A stretch of DNA of 64,000 bases from a bacterium endosymbiont of Escarpia laminata (lineage in GTDB: Bacteria; Pseudomonadota; Gammaproteobacteria; Chromatiales; Chromatiaceae): NCBI GenBank assembly GCA_003660235.1, contig QGON01000055.1:34017-98016 (forward strand), given 5' to 3'. Position 1 is the stretch's first letter, and each line of letters opens with the position of its first letter. Made by a program: the position numbers and the translations under genes. The notes beneath the pieces are model-generated. The model had not been told where the DNA came from, did no database searches, and worked only from the letters and a program-made list of their open reading frames with translations. Below, in pieces: positions 40,194 through 49,672 of this stretch.

Positions 40194-43100
40194 ATGATTC
40201 ACACCCTGAAAGACTTACGCGAACGCTTTGGTCCAGCCTGGCTTGAGCAAGGCTCGCACTTCCTGAAGAATCATGCCGCCTTCATACCCCAGGTTCAGCG
40301 AGGTGGGGCGTTAATCACGGCGCTGATCAACACCGATCAGCAGCAGTTACGGGTCTATGTCCGCGTACAAATGGATCCGGGCAAGGAGGTCCAGATCAAC
40401 GGGGAGTGCAGCTGTTCATCCGGACAGAATTGTTCACATGTAGCCGCCGTGCTGATCAAGGCGCTGCTGGATGAGCAGGAGATGCCGACGGAGGCGCTGG
40501 ACACAACAGAGGGAAGTCGACGTTTGGATCGCCCCGCGAAGGGAGCAGAGGACTACCCGCCTGGAGTGCATCAACGCCTGATCTATCTGCTTCGCCCCGA
40601 CCCTACCGATCCCAGCCGAATCGAAGTTGAGCCCCGTTGCGCCCGGGCACTGAAAAACGGCGGCTACTCGGATGATCGTATCTACGAACCCGCCTGGGCT
40701 CAGCGGGGAACCCCTCCGCGTTTTCTGCTGAAGACAGATCTCGATATTCTGGCTGTCCTGAATCAGGGGGAAGCAATAAAGCCGTCGCTCAAGGGTAAGT
40801 CAGGTGAGCAGCTGCTGCGCGCCATGCTGGAGACCGGGCGCTGCCATCTGGGGCATATTTCCGGGAAGACCCTGCGTCTGGGCAAGCCGCAATCTGCAAC
40901 CCCCTGCTGGGAAGTGGATTCCATCGGCAATCAACGGATCAGATGGCATGAGCGCGCCACCATTTTCCTCGCCTCTCTCTGGTGTCTGGAGTCTGATCGA
41001 TGCACCCCCCTGGCGAGTGACCTGTCCGGAGCCTTGGTAGAGGAGCTGGCCGCCATGCCGCCCGTGACCCCGGAGCAGGTTCCCAAGGTAACGGCCGACC
41101 TGCAAAAGCGCTTTCCTGACACCATACTGCCCCCCTTGCGTCAGATCAGGGTTGAGCAGCGTCCACCTGTGGCGCCCCGACCCTGCCTGCACCTCAGCGG
41201 ACAGGAGATGCCCCTGGCCTGCCTCTCATTCGAGTATCACGACATCCGCATCGGCACCCGGGGAGCTCCTTTACAGTTCAAAGACGGCACACAGGTACAT
41301 CTGATCCGGGATGAACCCGCCGAGCAGCACTGTATAGAGCGGCTCATCTCCTTGGGTTTTCGCATCCACGAGGGTCTGAGCAGGGAGAGAGCAACCGATT
41401 GTTTTTCACTTGCAGATGAGCCTCTCCCCTGGCTCGATTTTCAATCCCGTCAACTGCCGGAATGGGAAACGCAAGGTTGGCGAGTGACCCGTGACAAGGA
41501 TTTTCCCCACCGTCTGGCCCGCCCGGACCACTGGTACAGTGAACTCGAACCACTGGGAACGGAGGCGGACGGCCACGGTGTCAGCGTCGGCGTCGTTCTG
41601 GAGGGCCAGCGCATCAACCTGTTGCCAGTCCTGGTGCAGTGGCTGCATGAACTGCCACCGGATCGGCGCGGGGAGAGACTGGATGAGCTGATTCATGAGC
41701 ACGGGATGATCGTACCCCTGGAAGACGGCCGCCACCTGCTCCTCTCCCGGAACCGCGTTCGCCAAATCGTGGAGACCCTGTTCGAGCTGCACGACAGCAA
41801 GCTCGACGAGATGCAACATCTGCGGCTCAACCGCTTCCAGTTGGCCCGTTTAGCGGAACTCGACGAGTCACCGGACGGCGAACCCCTGCAATGGCTGGGT
41901 GCGGAAGCGTTACACAGCCTGGCGGAGACCCTACGCAAGATTGAGTCTATCCCAGCCATCACGCCACCAGCGGGCCTGCGGGCGGAACTGCGTCCCTACC
42001 AGCAACAGGGACTGGACTGGCTGCAATTTCTGCGGACTCATCGACTGGGCGGCATACTGGCGGATGACATGGGACTCGGTAAGACTGTGCAGACCCTGGC
42101 TCATCTGCTGTACGAAAAAGAACAGGGACGATTGGACAGCCCCAGCCTGGTGGTCGCCCCCACCAGCCTGATGACCAACTGGCAGCGGGAGGCGCAACGC
42201 TTCGCTCCCGATCTGCGGACGCGGGTCCTGCACGGTCCCCAGCGGCATGAACTGTTCGAAGGAATGGGGAAACAGGATCTGCTGATCACCACCTATCCCC
42301 TGCTGCTGCGGGACCAGGACCGGCTACTGGTTCAGGAGTATCACCTGCTGATCCTGGACGAAGCCCAGGCCATCAAGAATCCCAAGGCCAAGGTTGGCGC
42401 AATCGCACGCCAGCTCAATGCCAGACACCGGGTATGTCTGACCGGCACGCCGATGGAAAACCATCTGGGAGAACTCTGGTCACTGTTCGATTTCCTGTTG
42501 CCCGGTCTGCTGGGAGAGGAGCATCAGTTCCGACGGCGTTGCCGTAAGCCGATTGAAAAATGGGGCGACGAGTATCAGGCCGACCGGCTGCGCCGCCGCA
42601 TCCGACCTTTCCTGTTACGGCGCACCAAACAGGCGGTGGCGCCGGAACTTCCACCCAAGACCGAGATCCTGCGCACGGTGGTACTTGGGGAAACACAACG
42701 GGAACTCTATGAGGATATCCGTCAAAACATGTACCAACGGGTGCGTAAAGAGGTAGCTGAAAAAGGCCTCTCCCGCTGCGGCATCCTGATCCTCACCGCC
42801 CTGCTCAAGCTGCGTCAGGTATGTTGCGATCCACGCCTGATCAGCCCGGAAGACCGGGGGCGGATCGAGGCCGGACACTCCGCCAAACTGGAACTGCTCA
42901 TGGATCTGCTGCCGGAGATGATCGAAGAGGGTCGCCGCATTCTGCTCTTCTCCCAATTTACTTCCATGCTGGGGTTAATCGAGCAGGCACTGCAAGCTGC
43001 CGGCATCGACTACGTCCTGCTAACCGGTAACACCCGTGATCGGACCACCCCAATTGACCGCTTTCAGACAGGCAAAGTGCCACTGTTTCTCATCAGCCTC

Positions 43101-43391
43101 AAGGCTGGCGGCGTGGGCCTCAATCTCACTGCGGCCGATACGGTCATCCATTATGATCCCTGGTGGAACCCGGCCGTGGAGCGCCAAGCCGCCGACCGGG
43201 CTCACCGCATCGGCCAGGAAAATCCGGTATTTGTCTACAAACTGATCAGCGAGGGCACCGTGGAGGAACGAATACAAATCATGCAGGAGCGCAAACAGGC
43301 GCTGGCCGATGGGCTTTATGACAGCACCGGCGCCGCCGACCCCCAATGGACAGAGAACGACCTTGAGGAGCTGTTCGGGCCGTTGGCCTGA
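40194..43391 (+). CDS. SWIM zinc-finger SNF2-family helicase/ATPase
   Basis: 1065 residues. A SWIM zinc finger near the N-terminus has CSCSSGQNCSHVAAVL (about 74-89). A long middle part follows. The SNF2 ATPase core occupies about 600-1050: motif I DDMGLGKTVQTLAHLL, DEAQ box LDEAQAIKNPKAK, LTGTPMENHLGELWSLFDFL, and motif VI ADRAHRIGQENPVF. SNF2 ATPases move along duplex DNA and remodel protein-DNA complexes. In bacteria they occur in RapA, in phage defence and in poorly known islands. It starts 62 bases after recQ and is followed by a hypothetical gene. No nuclease domain is apparent in it. Confidence 0.9.
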   Translation: MIHTLKDLRERFGPAWLEQGSHFLKNHAAFIPQVQRGGALITALINTDQQQLRVYVRVQMDPGKEVQINGECSCSSGQNCSHVAAVLIKALLDEQEMPTEALDTTEGSRRLDRPAKGAEDYPPGVHQRLIYLLRPDPTDPSRIEVEPRCARALKNGGYSDDRIYEPAWAQRGTPPRFLLKTDLDILAVLNQGEAIKPSLKGKSGEQLLRAMLETGRCHLGHISGKTLRLGKPQSATPCWEVDSIGNQRIRWHERATIFLASLWCLESDRCTPLASDLSGALVEELAAMPPVTPEQVPKVTADLQKRFPDTILPPLRQIRVEQRPPVAPRPCLHLSGQEMPLACLSFEYHDIRIGTRGAPLQFKDGTQVHLIRDEPAEQHCIERLISLGFRIHEGLSRERATDCFSLADEPLPWLDFQSRQLPEWETQGWRVTRDKDFPHRLARPDHWYSELEPLGTEADGHGVSVGVVLEGQRINLLPVLVQWLHELPPDRRGERLDELIHEHGMIVPLEDGRHLLLSRNRVRQIVETLFELHDSKLDEMQHLRLNRFQLARLAELDESPDGEPLQWLGAEALHSLAETLRKIESIPAITPPAGLRAELRPYQQQGLDWLQFLRTHRLGGILADDMGLGKTVQTLAHLLYEKEQGRLDSPSLVVAPTSLMTNWQREAQRFAPDLRTRVLHGPQRHELFEGMGKQDLLITTYPLLLRDQDRLLVQEYHLLILDEAQAIKNPKAKVGAIARQLNARHRVCLTGTPMENHLGELWSLFDFLLPGLLGEEHQFRRRCRKPIEKWGDEYQADRLRRRIRPFLLRRTKQAVAPELPPKTEILRTVVLGETQRELYEDIRQNMYQRVRKEVAEKGLSRCGILILTALLKLRQVCCDPRLISPEDRGRIEAGHSAKLELLMDLLPEMIEEGRRILLFSQFTSMLGLIEQALQAAGIDYVLLTGNTRDRTTPIDRFQTGKVPLFLISLKAGGVGLNLTAADTVIHYDPWWNPAVERQAADRAHRIGQENPVFVYKLISEGTVEERIQIMQERKQALADGLYDSTGAADPQWTENDLEELFGPLA

Positions 43392-43547
43392 GTCCTGAAA
43401 GGAGGAAGGAGTCGGTGTCGAGCTGACCGTCCCGGAAAAGTGGCCGTAAACAGACAATCTGTGCTACATAAGTGCCTACTCGGGAATTATTATCCCTATG
43501 GCAAAATCACGGAATAGACGGCGCAGTCAAGAGCTCCTCGTAACAAC

Positions 43548-44594
43548 ATGGAACATATCAACAAGCACCCCTACATTTTTGATCGTCGGCGCCACTCCCA
43601 CCCTTGGGAATCCAGCTTGCGCAGATTACAGAGCGATCACCATCCTGAAAATACCGCCTTGGCGCAGAACTGGCGTATGGACCATCGGGTCTCTGAGCCT
43701 CGGGAAGATGAGCTATCAATTTCAGACGTTTTTCCGAGTCCCAGGAACCCAACTACCGATTTCAGCAGGGCTATACGCGACTATTTTCAGACCCGTTTGT
43801 GCATACCCGCTGGAACAGATGGTTCACCCGCTCCAGCTTATACGGTAGAAACCAATAGACACAACCGAATCGCCAGGGAGCAGATATCCCCGAATCAACC
43901 ATTGGTGCATATGGTGTCATTGAATGCGGTCCTGCCCAGGATTCTGCGCGATTTTGATACCCAGGATGCGCTCCATCGATTAACCGGCGAATATCCCCCA
44001 GAACCTGAAGATCTCACTATTGCCCACGTAGAGACCATCGCCGGCACACTGCAAGCACGGGGCGAAGATGCTATTCGCGAATTTGCCGGTCTGCTATCAG
44101 ATCAACTTGGGCCAACCGAACCGCATTGGTGGGCGGCCTTTGCATTTGAACTTGATGACTACCTGCTGGACGACGACTGGACCAAAGCCGCCCGAGCACT
44201 TGGGCTTGGCCATCTCAGGCAGGGACAATGGCTGATCGGCTGGCGCTACTCTCCCGAGTTGGCCGGACCACTCTATCGGCCAACCGTCGCCGAAGTGGGA
44301 CTCAACGGCCACCATTTCCCCTCTCCTCCAGGCGAGAACCTGGGTGTCACCATGCCATTGGAAGCCACGCTGCCGGCAGTCAAAGAGGTGGTGCATGCGC
44401 CGCTCAAGGGAGACATCAGTGTAGAAGCCTGTATGGGACGCCTGGGGCGCATTGCACAACCCCTCATCACCACCCATACTACAAGGCAGACAGAATGGCT
44501 TGCGTTGCGCCGCGAAAAACATGCTACGCATCTGCGCGAACATTATGAGCAACAGGCAGTGGGCAACTGGCTCACCCGCCATGGACTGAAATAG
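43548..44594 (+). CDS. Conserved protein of unknown function (helicase-linked)
   Basis: 348 residues with no signal peptide or membrane segment. The first ~110 residues are rich in Arg, His and Pro (DRRRHSHPWESSLRR) and appear disordered; an internal ATG near 43911 is a possible true start because no ribosome site stands before 43548. From about 120 on it is well ordered, with an acidic, Trp-containing helical segment (PHWWAAFAFELDDYLLDDDW) and GQWLIGWRYSPELAGPLYRP. I do not recognise a family. It ends 1 base before the TPR gene, implying coupled translation and a shared job. Confidence 0.6.
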   Translation: MEHINKHPYIFDRRRHSHPWESSLRRLQSDHHPENTALAQNWRMDHRVSEPREDELSISDVFPSPRNPTTDFSRAIRDYFQTRLCIPAGTDGSPAPAYTVETNRHNRIAREQISPNQPLVHMVSLNAVLPRILRDFDTQDALHRLTGEYPPEPEDLTIAHVETIAGTLQARGEDAIREFAGLLSDQLGPTEPHWWAAFAFELDDYLLDDDWTKAARALGLGHLRQGQWLIGWRYSPELAGPLYRPTVAEVGLNGHHFPSPPGENLGVTMPLEATLPAVKEVVHAPLKGDISVEACMGRLGRIAQPLITTHTTRQTEWLALRREKHATHLREHYEQQAVGNWLTRHGLK

Positions 44595-47048
44595 ATGAAC
44601 CCGGTAGAACTGGCCTATCAGCGTGTGCGCCTCGATCTGGAGGCCATGCTGCAACAGCATGGCGCCGATCGCCTGCGTGGCATGTTGCAGGGAGAAGGTC
44701 TGCCGGCGATAGGTTCCGATATCGAGCCTGCCGAGCAGATAATCCAGGCCCTGGAAATCCCCCCATTCAATGCCAATCTGGCGCGTCGACTGGCCCATAT
44801 GATGACACCGCTGGTCGATGGACAGAGCCAAGTCATGCAACAGCAATTGGCAAAACCAGCCACATCCGATGAGATCGGCTATTGGCAAGACTCACGCTTC
44901 CTGTTCAATCTGTTTCTGCTCGCCGCCACCCTGCCCCGGGAAGAGTCTCTGTTCGGTGCGCTGAACGGCTTTTTTGAGCAGGGGCACAAAGCGACGGGGC
45001 TGGCCAATCAAGGCGGACGCGCCGCGCTGCAACTGCGCCGGGCACTGTGCAACCAACAGACCGACGATCGACTGCACGACTACTGGCTCGACCGTCTCAA
45101 TGATCACACGGCCACATGGAATAGTGGGCGTCGCACCGAATTGATGGATGTCTGGCGTGGCTTGTTATGGCTCGCCCAGCCCAGTAGCGATAATGGCTTT
45201 GATCCTTTGAACCGTGGCCTGCTGGCCTTACACGACACTGTAGCCGAGCAACCGCAGGGGTTCGCTCTACTCAGACATGCGCTCTACCGCCTGGAACAGG
45301 CCTTTCCCACCAGCGTCGGTTCACGCGGTCTGATTCAGCTTATCCGACCGTATTGGGAGTCCTGGCCGCAACTGCTAAAAGAGACGGCCTCGAGCCTATG
45401 GCCCGGTCTGGAGCCAAAACCCCTGGCGGCAATGCCTGCGCTACCGCCCGAGCTAAACCAGGTCTGGCAAGCACTGAAAACGGAGCAACAACGCACTTTG
45501 CTGGCGTTTGTTTCCACCGCAGACGCAGAGGGGGGCAGACGCTACATAGAGCAGGAGCTCTCTTTCGATCTACCGAACCTGGGGCTTCCGCCTCAAGAGA
45601 CCCGGCACCGTCTGCTCGACCTTGAGCAACGACTGTGGGCGCCAGAGGCCGGCGTAAAACCCAAAACGCTTGAATCCGACCCTGCCGACTGGGAGAAGGT
45701 TGAAGCGGATTTTTCACAATGGGGCAACGTGGATCGTGGCGCGGCGCTTGAGGCCCTCAGTCATGCATTGGCCGCTGTCGAGCAGCGTCTGGCGCGTGGT
45801 GATGAAGCCAAGGCGCGCCGATTTCTTGCCGATCTGATCGAACAACAGCGCCAACAACCATTGCCGGATAAATTGGTGCATCTGGCTAAAACCCTGAGCA
45901 AGGCTGCCGGTATCGTTCAGGGGCATGGCTATCTTGATTGGGCCGAACAACTGCTGCGGGAGGCAATGGCCGCCAATCCCAACGACGAAGTCGCCGCCAG
46001 CGGTCTGGCGGATGTGCTCAAGGCGCAAGGGGAGCTGGTCGCCGCCGAGGCTCAATACCGCGACAATATCGCACGCTGGCCCAGCGACGAAGTCGCCGCC
46101 AGCGGTCTGGCGGATGTGCTCAAGGCACGAGGGGAGCTGGTCGCCGCCGAGGCTCAATACCGCAACAATATCGCACGCTGGCCCAACGACGAAGTCGCCG
46201 CCAGCGGTCTGGCGGATGTGCTCAAGGCACAAGGGGAGCTGGTCGCCGCCGAGGCGCAATACCGCGACAATATCGCACGCTGGCCCAACAACGAAGTCGC
46301 CGCCAACGGTCTGGCGGATGTACTCAAGGCGCAAGGGGAGCTGGTCGCCGCCGAGGCTCAATACCGCGACAATATCGTACGCTGGCCTAATGACGAAGTC
46401 GCCGCCAACGGTCTGGCGGATGTGCTCAAGGCACGAGGGAAGCTGGTCGCCGCCGAGGCGCAATACCGTGACAATATCGCACGTTGGCCCAACAATCGTG
46501 TCACCCGAAATGGTTTGGCCAATGTATTACGCAAACAGGGCCGCGTGACCGATGCCTTGCATTTGCTGCCCGAGCCGCATATGACGCAACTCACTCAGCA
46601 TGATCTTTATGACCTGCATGTCCGGGCCATATTGCTGATCGATTTGGGCAGGGTAGACGAGGCCCATAACCTGCTGGAACGGGGCAGCGCTATAGCACAG
46701 GCTCCCTTGCTGCAAAAATGCTTCGAGCGTAGCCTGATCATGCTTGAGCTGAGGTTGAACGACCATCACAGTGCACGTAAGCGCTTGGCTGCGATGCCGG
46801 ATAATGTGATTTCATTGCAGCTCTTCCGCCTGCATGCCGCCGCTGTGGCCGCAGAAGAGGCGGAAGCAAGACGGCTGTACTCCAACTTGCAAGCCAATCT
46901 GCCACGTTTGGATTCAGATAGCCGGCGAGTTCTTGATCGCATTGAAGAGGGCTTTTGTCTGATGGGTGAAAGCGGTCTATGCACGCCGGATCAGGAGGCG
47001 CTGGATGCGATTTTCGATGCTGAAATCGATATGGAATTGGCGGCTTGA
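44595..47048 (+). CDS. Large protein with recently duplicated TPR repeats
   Basis: 817 residues, cytoplasmic. About 1-420 is helical and unrecognised (start MNPVELAYQRVRLDLEAMLQ). About 430-660 has TPR-like 34-residue repeats. Five of them, each 102 bp and almost identical at the DNA level (45981-46490), read NDEVAASGLADVLKAQGELV followed by AAEAQYRDNIARWP. TPR folds bind partner proteins. It begins directly at the stop of the upstream gene. The near-identity of the repeats shows recent expansion, so the array is probably variable between strains. No catalytic motif was found. The partner is possibly the 348-residue protein or the SNF2 ATPase. Confidence 0.8.
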   Translation: MNPVELAYQRVRLDLEAMLQQHGADRLRGMLQGEGLPAIGSDIEPAEQIIQALEIPPFNANLARRLAHMMTPLVDGQSQVMQQQLAKPATSDEIGYWQDSRFLFNLFLLAATLPREESLFGALNGFFEQGHKATGLANQGGRAALQLRRALCNQQTDDRLHDYWLDRLNDHTATWNSGRRTELMDVWRGLLWLAQPSSDNGFDPLNRGLLALHDTVAEQPQGFALLRHALYRLEQAFPTSVGSRGLIQLIRPYWESWPQLLKETASSLWPGLEPKPLAAMPALPPELNQVWQALKTEQQRTLLAFVSTADAEGGRRYIEQELSFDLPNLGLPPQETRHRLLDLEQRLWAPEAGVKPKTLESDPADWEKVEADFSQWGNVDRGAALEALSHALAAVEQRLARGDEAKARRFLADLIEQQRQQPLPDKLVHLAKTLSKAAGIVQGHGYLDWAEQLLREAMAANPNDEVAASGLADVLKAQGELVAAEAQYRDNIARWPSDEVAASGLADVLKARGELVAAEAQYRNNIARWPNDEVAASGLADVLKAQGELVAAEAQYRDNIARWPNNEVAANGLADVLKAQGELVAAEAQYRDNIVRWPNDEVAANGLADVLKARGKLVAAEAQYRDNIARWPNNRVTRNGLANVLRKQGRVTDALHLLPEPHMTQLTQHDLYDLHVRAILLIDLGRVDEAHNLLERGSAIAQAPLLQKCFERSLIMLELRLNDHHSARKRLAAMPDNVISLQLFRLHAAAVAAEEAEARRLYSNLQANLPRLDSDSRRVLDRIEEGFCLMGESGLCTPDQEALDAIFDAEIDMELAA
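45981..46490 (+). repeat. Five tandem 102-bp TPR-coding repeats
   Basis: Units start at 45981, 46083, 46185, 46287 and 46389 and differ at only a few bases, many of them changes such as S/N and Q/R in the protein. A degenerate sixth unit follows (NNRVTRNGLANVLRKQGRVT). Confidence 0.95.
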
Positions 47049-47124
47049 GCAAGGTTCCGAACAACCCTCTTTAATTTCTGCGATCCATGACTTCACAATA
47101 CTTTTACTCAAGGCGTAGGCACGA

Positions 47125-47190
47125 TCAAGCGTAGCGGATCGGGCGTTTGAGTTGGTAGAATGGTAAGGCTGCCGGTTCCGCTACGCTTGA
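47125..47190. repeat. 14-bp inverted repeat, intergenic
   Basis: TCAAGCGTAGCGGA (47125-47138) and TCCGCTACGCTTGA (47177-47190) are perfect inverted repeats 38 bases apart. They lie between the TPR gene and the next gene on the same strand. It could end the upstream transcript; no T-tract was seen. It is more likely a dispersed repeat type. Confidence 0.5.
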
Positions 47191-47284
47191 ACCGGCCGGC
47201 ACCGGCTCTCGGATAACATGAATCTTTAACTCCGCCCCTTCCCAAACAAAGTGCTGAATAGTCCCCCGAGTTCGAGATAACACC

Positions 47285-48481
47285 ATGAGCCACCCTATCC
47301 AACAGGCCGTAGATCAGCTGCTCCTGGAGCAGGGTGAATACAGCCCCCTCGAACTGCTACTGGCGGAGGGGCGCCTGGATTACAGCGAATATGAGGCTTG
47401 GCGCACCGGTGAGATCCCACGACTGGAACAGGTGTTGTTCGGCGATCCGGAAAAGTTGGACAGCCTTCTGGCCGAGGCCCAGGAGTATGCAGCTGCCCTG
47501 ACCCTGCAACCGGAAACCCTGTGCTACCACGCTTGGGGAGATGCCGGTGGATCCCCCCTCAGCTTCAGTGACAACAACATCCGGGAGCTGCGATTCCATA
47601 CTGTTTTCCGCAAGGCCAAAGATCAGCCACAGTTCGATCTGTTCATGGACGCCACGGCCACCAATCTGGCCAATGGCATCGTCCTGACGCTTATCGATCG
47701 CAACAACGGCGAAGCCCATCGCCTGCTCGATCAGTTGTATGAGGTGGACCCGGGCCATCCCCGGCTGGGAGCATTGGAAAGAATGGTTGAGGCAGGTGAC
47801 CGGCTGGCCGAACAAGTCGCAGACAACGCGCAGGAACTCCACTATCTGAAGGATGAACTCCTGCCTCTGGCCGAGAGGGAGCTGGGGCGCGAAAGCCGCA
47901 ACCTGCTGGTGCCTCATTGGCGGCGACTCACCGACGCCCTCCAGGACCAGGCCTTCGACCCCACTTGGCCAGAGCTGCATGCCAGCTACACCGCGGGCAG
48001 AGCCTTAGACTGGGAAACGGTACGCCGGGCGACGCAGGAGGATCCTGGCTGGCCACAGCAAGCCCTGCTGCTGCGCCGTCACGCCCATGCCTGTGGACGT
48101 CTGCACAACCTGCTGGAGTCCCTGCAAAGCTGGATCCGGCTATGCTGGTCTTCTCCCCATGAGGCGGTAGCGATCACTACCGAGGCAGATACGGACTTGC
48201 AACAGATGTGGCGGCTTTTTCTGGCCCTGGACCCAGAACTGACCGCAGAGGATTTCCCTGCCTGGTTGTTATTGATCCGCCCCGGCCTGGCGCAACAACT
48301 CCCGTCCCCCGAAGACGACGAACTCTGTCCAGCGTCCTATGCGCGGGTCTATCACATGCTGCGAGAGAGGCAACCGTCTCAAAACACCCCGGATGCAATC
48401 GAGATACAGCGGCGCGGCGAGCTGAAGCAGTTGAATCCGGAACTCTTTATCCATTACATGCGCACCAGACCAGCCCGCTGA
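47285..48481 (+). CDS. Conserved protein of unknown function
   Basis: 398 residues without signal peptide or membrane segment. Mostly helical: SHPIQQAVDQLLLEQGEYSP, LLDQLYEVDPGHPRLGALER (a TPR-like turn), HGRLHNLLESLQSW-like stretches, C-terminal LNPELFIHYMRTR. A conserved-looking opening (GEYSPLELLLAEGRLDYSEYEAW) suggests a defined domain, but I cannot name it. It follows the TPR gene by 236 bases on the same strand and lies before a convergent signalling gene. It may belong to the SNF2/TPR group or be separate. No catalytic motif was identified. Confidence 0.65.
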   Translation: MSHPIQQAVDQLLLEQGEYSPLELLLAEGRLDYSEYEAWRTGEIPRLEQVLFGDPEKLDSLLAEAQEYAAALTLQPETLCYHAWGDAGGSPLSFSDNNIRELRFHTVFRKAKDQPQFDLFMDATATNLANGIVLTLIDRNNGEAHRLLDQLYEVDPGHPRLGALERMVEAGDRLAEQVADNAQELHYLKDELLPLAERELGRESRNLLVPHWRRLTDALQDQAFDPTWPELHASYTAGRALDWETVRRATQEDPGWPQQALLLRRHAHACGRLHNLLESLQSWIRLCWSSPHEAVAITTEADTDLQQMWRLFLALDPELTAEDFPAWLLLIRPGLAQQLPSPEDDELCPASYARVYHMLRERQPSQNTPDAIEIQRRGELKQLNPELFIHYMRTRPAR

Positions 48482-48538
48482 AGCACTGGGGGCAGAGCCG
48501 GAGCCCAGCGCAGATGGCGTTTCTCCGGCTAAAGCACC

Positions 48539-49618
48539 TCAGCCAATCCTCTTAAAACCAATCGAGTCTGACCCCATCGATTCCATCGAATTTTCAGCAT
48601 ATCGCTCTTTGATGTTCAGTATCTCAGGCATCACCTCGTGGAACAGAGGCACCAGCGCGGGATCGAAGTGGCTGCCATGGTTATCGTCAATCAGTTTTAC
48701 CGCATCTTCCACGCTCCAGGCCTTTTTATAAGACCGTTCTGATGTCAGGGCATCGAACACATCTGCAATGGCCACAATGCGGCCTTCCAGTGGAATCTCT
48801 TCGCCCGCCAGACCATGCGGATATCCTGAGCCGTCCCATTTCTCATGATGTGACAAGGCGATGGTGCGTGAGATACGCAGCAGGGGATTGGGGTCATCGC
48901 CGATGATCTCAGCGCCGAACTCAGTATGCCGCTGCATCAGTTCCCACTCATCGGCATCCAGCTTCCCTGGCTTGAGAAGGATATGATCGGGAATACCAAT
49001 CTTGCCGATATCGTGCATGGGTGCAGCATTGAACAGCAGTTCGATCCAAGCGTCGTTGCCACCATAAGCCTCGGCGATCAGCCTTGAATAGTGACCCATG
49101 CGGATGACGTGCAACCCAGTTTCGTTGTCCTTGTATTCACCGGCACGCCCCAAGCGCCGGATAATCTCCAAACGAGTGTAGCTCAACTCCTCGGTACGTT
49201 CGTCGATCTGGCGCGCAAGTTCGCGATTTTGATCATATAGCGCCAAGTGTGTACGTACCCGGGCCTCTACAATATGAGGGCTTATAGGCTTGGTAATATA
49301 ATCCACTGCTCCCAGTTCAAACCCGCGTTTTTCATCGGCTACGTCGCCTTTGGCAGTCACAAAGATTACCGGGATGTTGGAAGTTGCCGGATCCGCCTTT
49401 AGTAAACGGCAAACCTCGTAGCCATCCATGCCGGACATCATAATGTCGAGCAGAATCATATCTGGTTTGGGATCAGAGCTGGCTATCTTCAACGCCTTTT
49501 CACCATTGAGTGCCGCCTTTATGTCGTATTTTGATCGCAACACGCCGACTAACACGTCGATGTTGTCCGGTGTATCGTCCACGACCAGGATCAATTGTTT
49601 ACCTGGGTGCTGAATCAT
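48539..49618 (-). CDS. Response regulator with HD-GYP c-di-GMP phosphodiesterase domain
   Basis: 359 residues. Receiver 1-125: LVVDDTPDNID, phospho-acceptor Asp in MILLDIMMSGMDGYEV, Lys in DYITKPISPH. A coiled linker follows, then the HD-GYP domain about 155-340: GRAGEYKDNETGLHVIRMGH, HDIGKIGIPDHIL (HD), SHHEKWDGSGYPHGLAG (HHExxDGxGYP, the GYP signature), RIVAIADVFDALTSER. The key residues for metal binding and c-di-GMP cleavage are present. It is the output partner of the kinase/Hpt protein 54 bases upstream on the same strand, so a signal relay to c-di-GMP breakdown is likely. Confidence 0.93.
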   Translation of the reverse strand: MIQHPGKQLILVVDDTPDNIDVLVGVLRSKYDIKAALNGEKALKIASSDPKPDMILLDIMMSGMDGYEVCRLLKADPATSNIPVIFVTAKGDVADEKRGFELGAVDYITKPISPHIVEARVRTHLALYDQNRELARQIDERTEELSYTRLEIIRRLGRAGEYKDNETGLHVIRMGHYSRLIAEAYGGNDAWIELLFNAAPMHDIGKIGIPDHILLKPGKLDADEWELMQRHTEFGAEIIGDDPNPLLRISRTIALSHHEKWDGSGYPHGLAGEEIPLEGRIVAIADVFDALTSERSYKKAWSVEDAVKLIDDNHGSHFDPALVPLFHEVMPEILNIKERYAENSMESMGSDSIGFKRIG

Positions 49619-49672
49619 GAACCCGTCCGAGAGAAATAATTACTCATCTTATCCATTTCCGGCGCCGTAAAA

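Noticed and set aside
45981..46490. CRISPR array
   Set aside because: The repeats are 102 bp, contiguous without spacers, and in frame within a TPR coding sequence.
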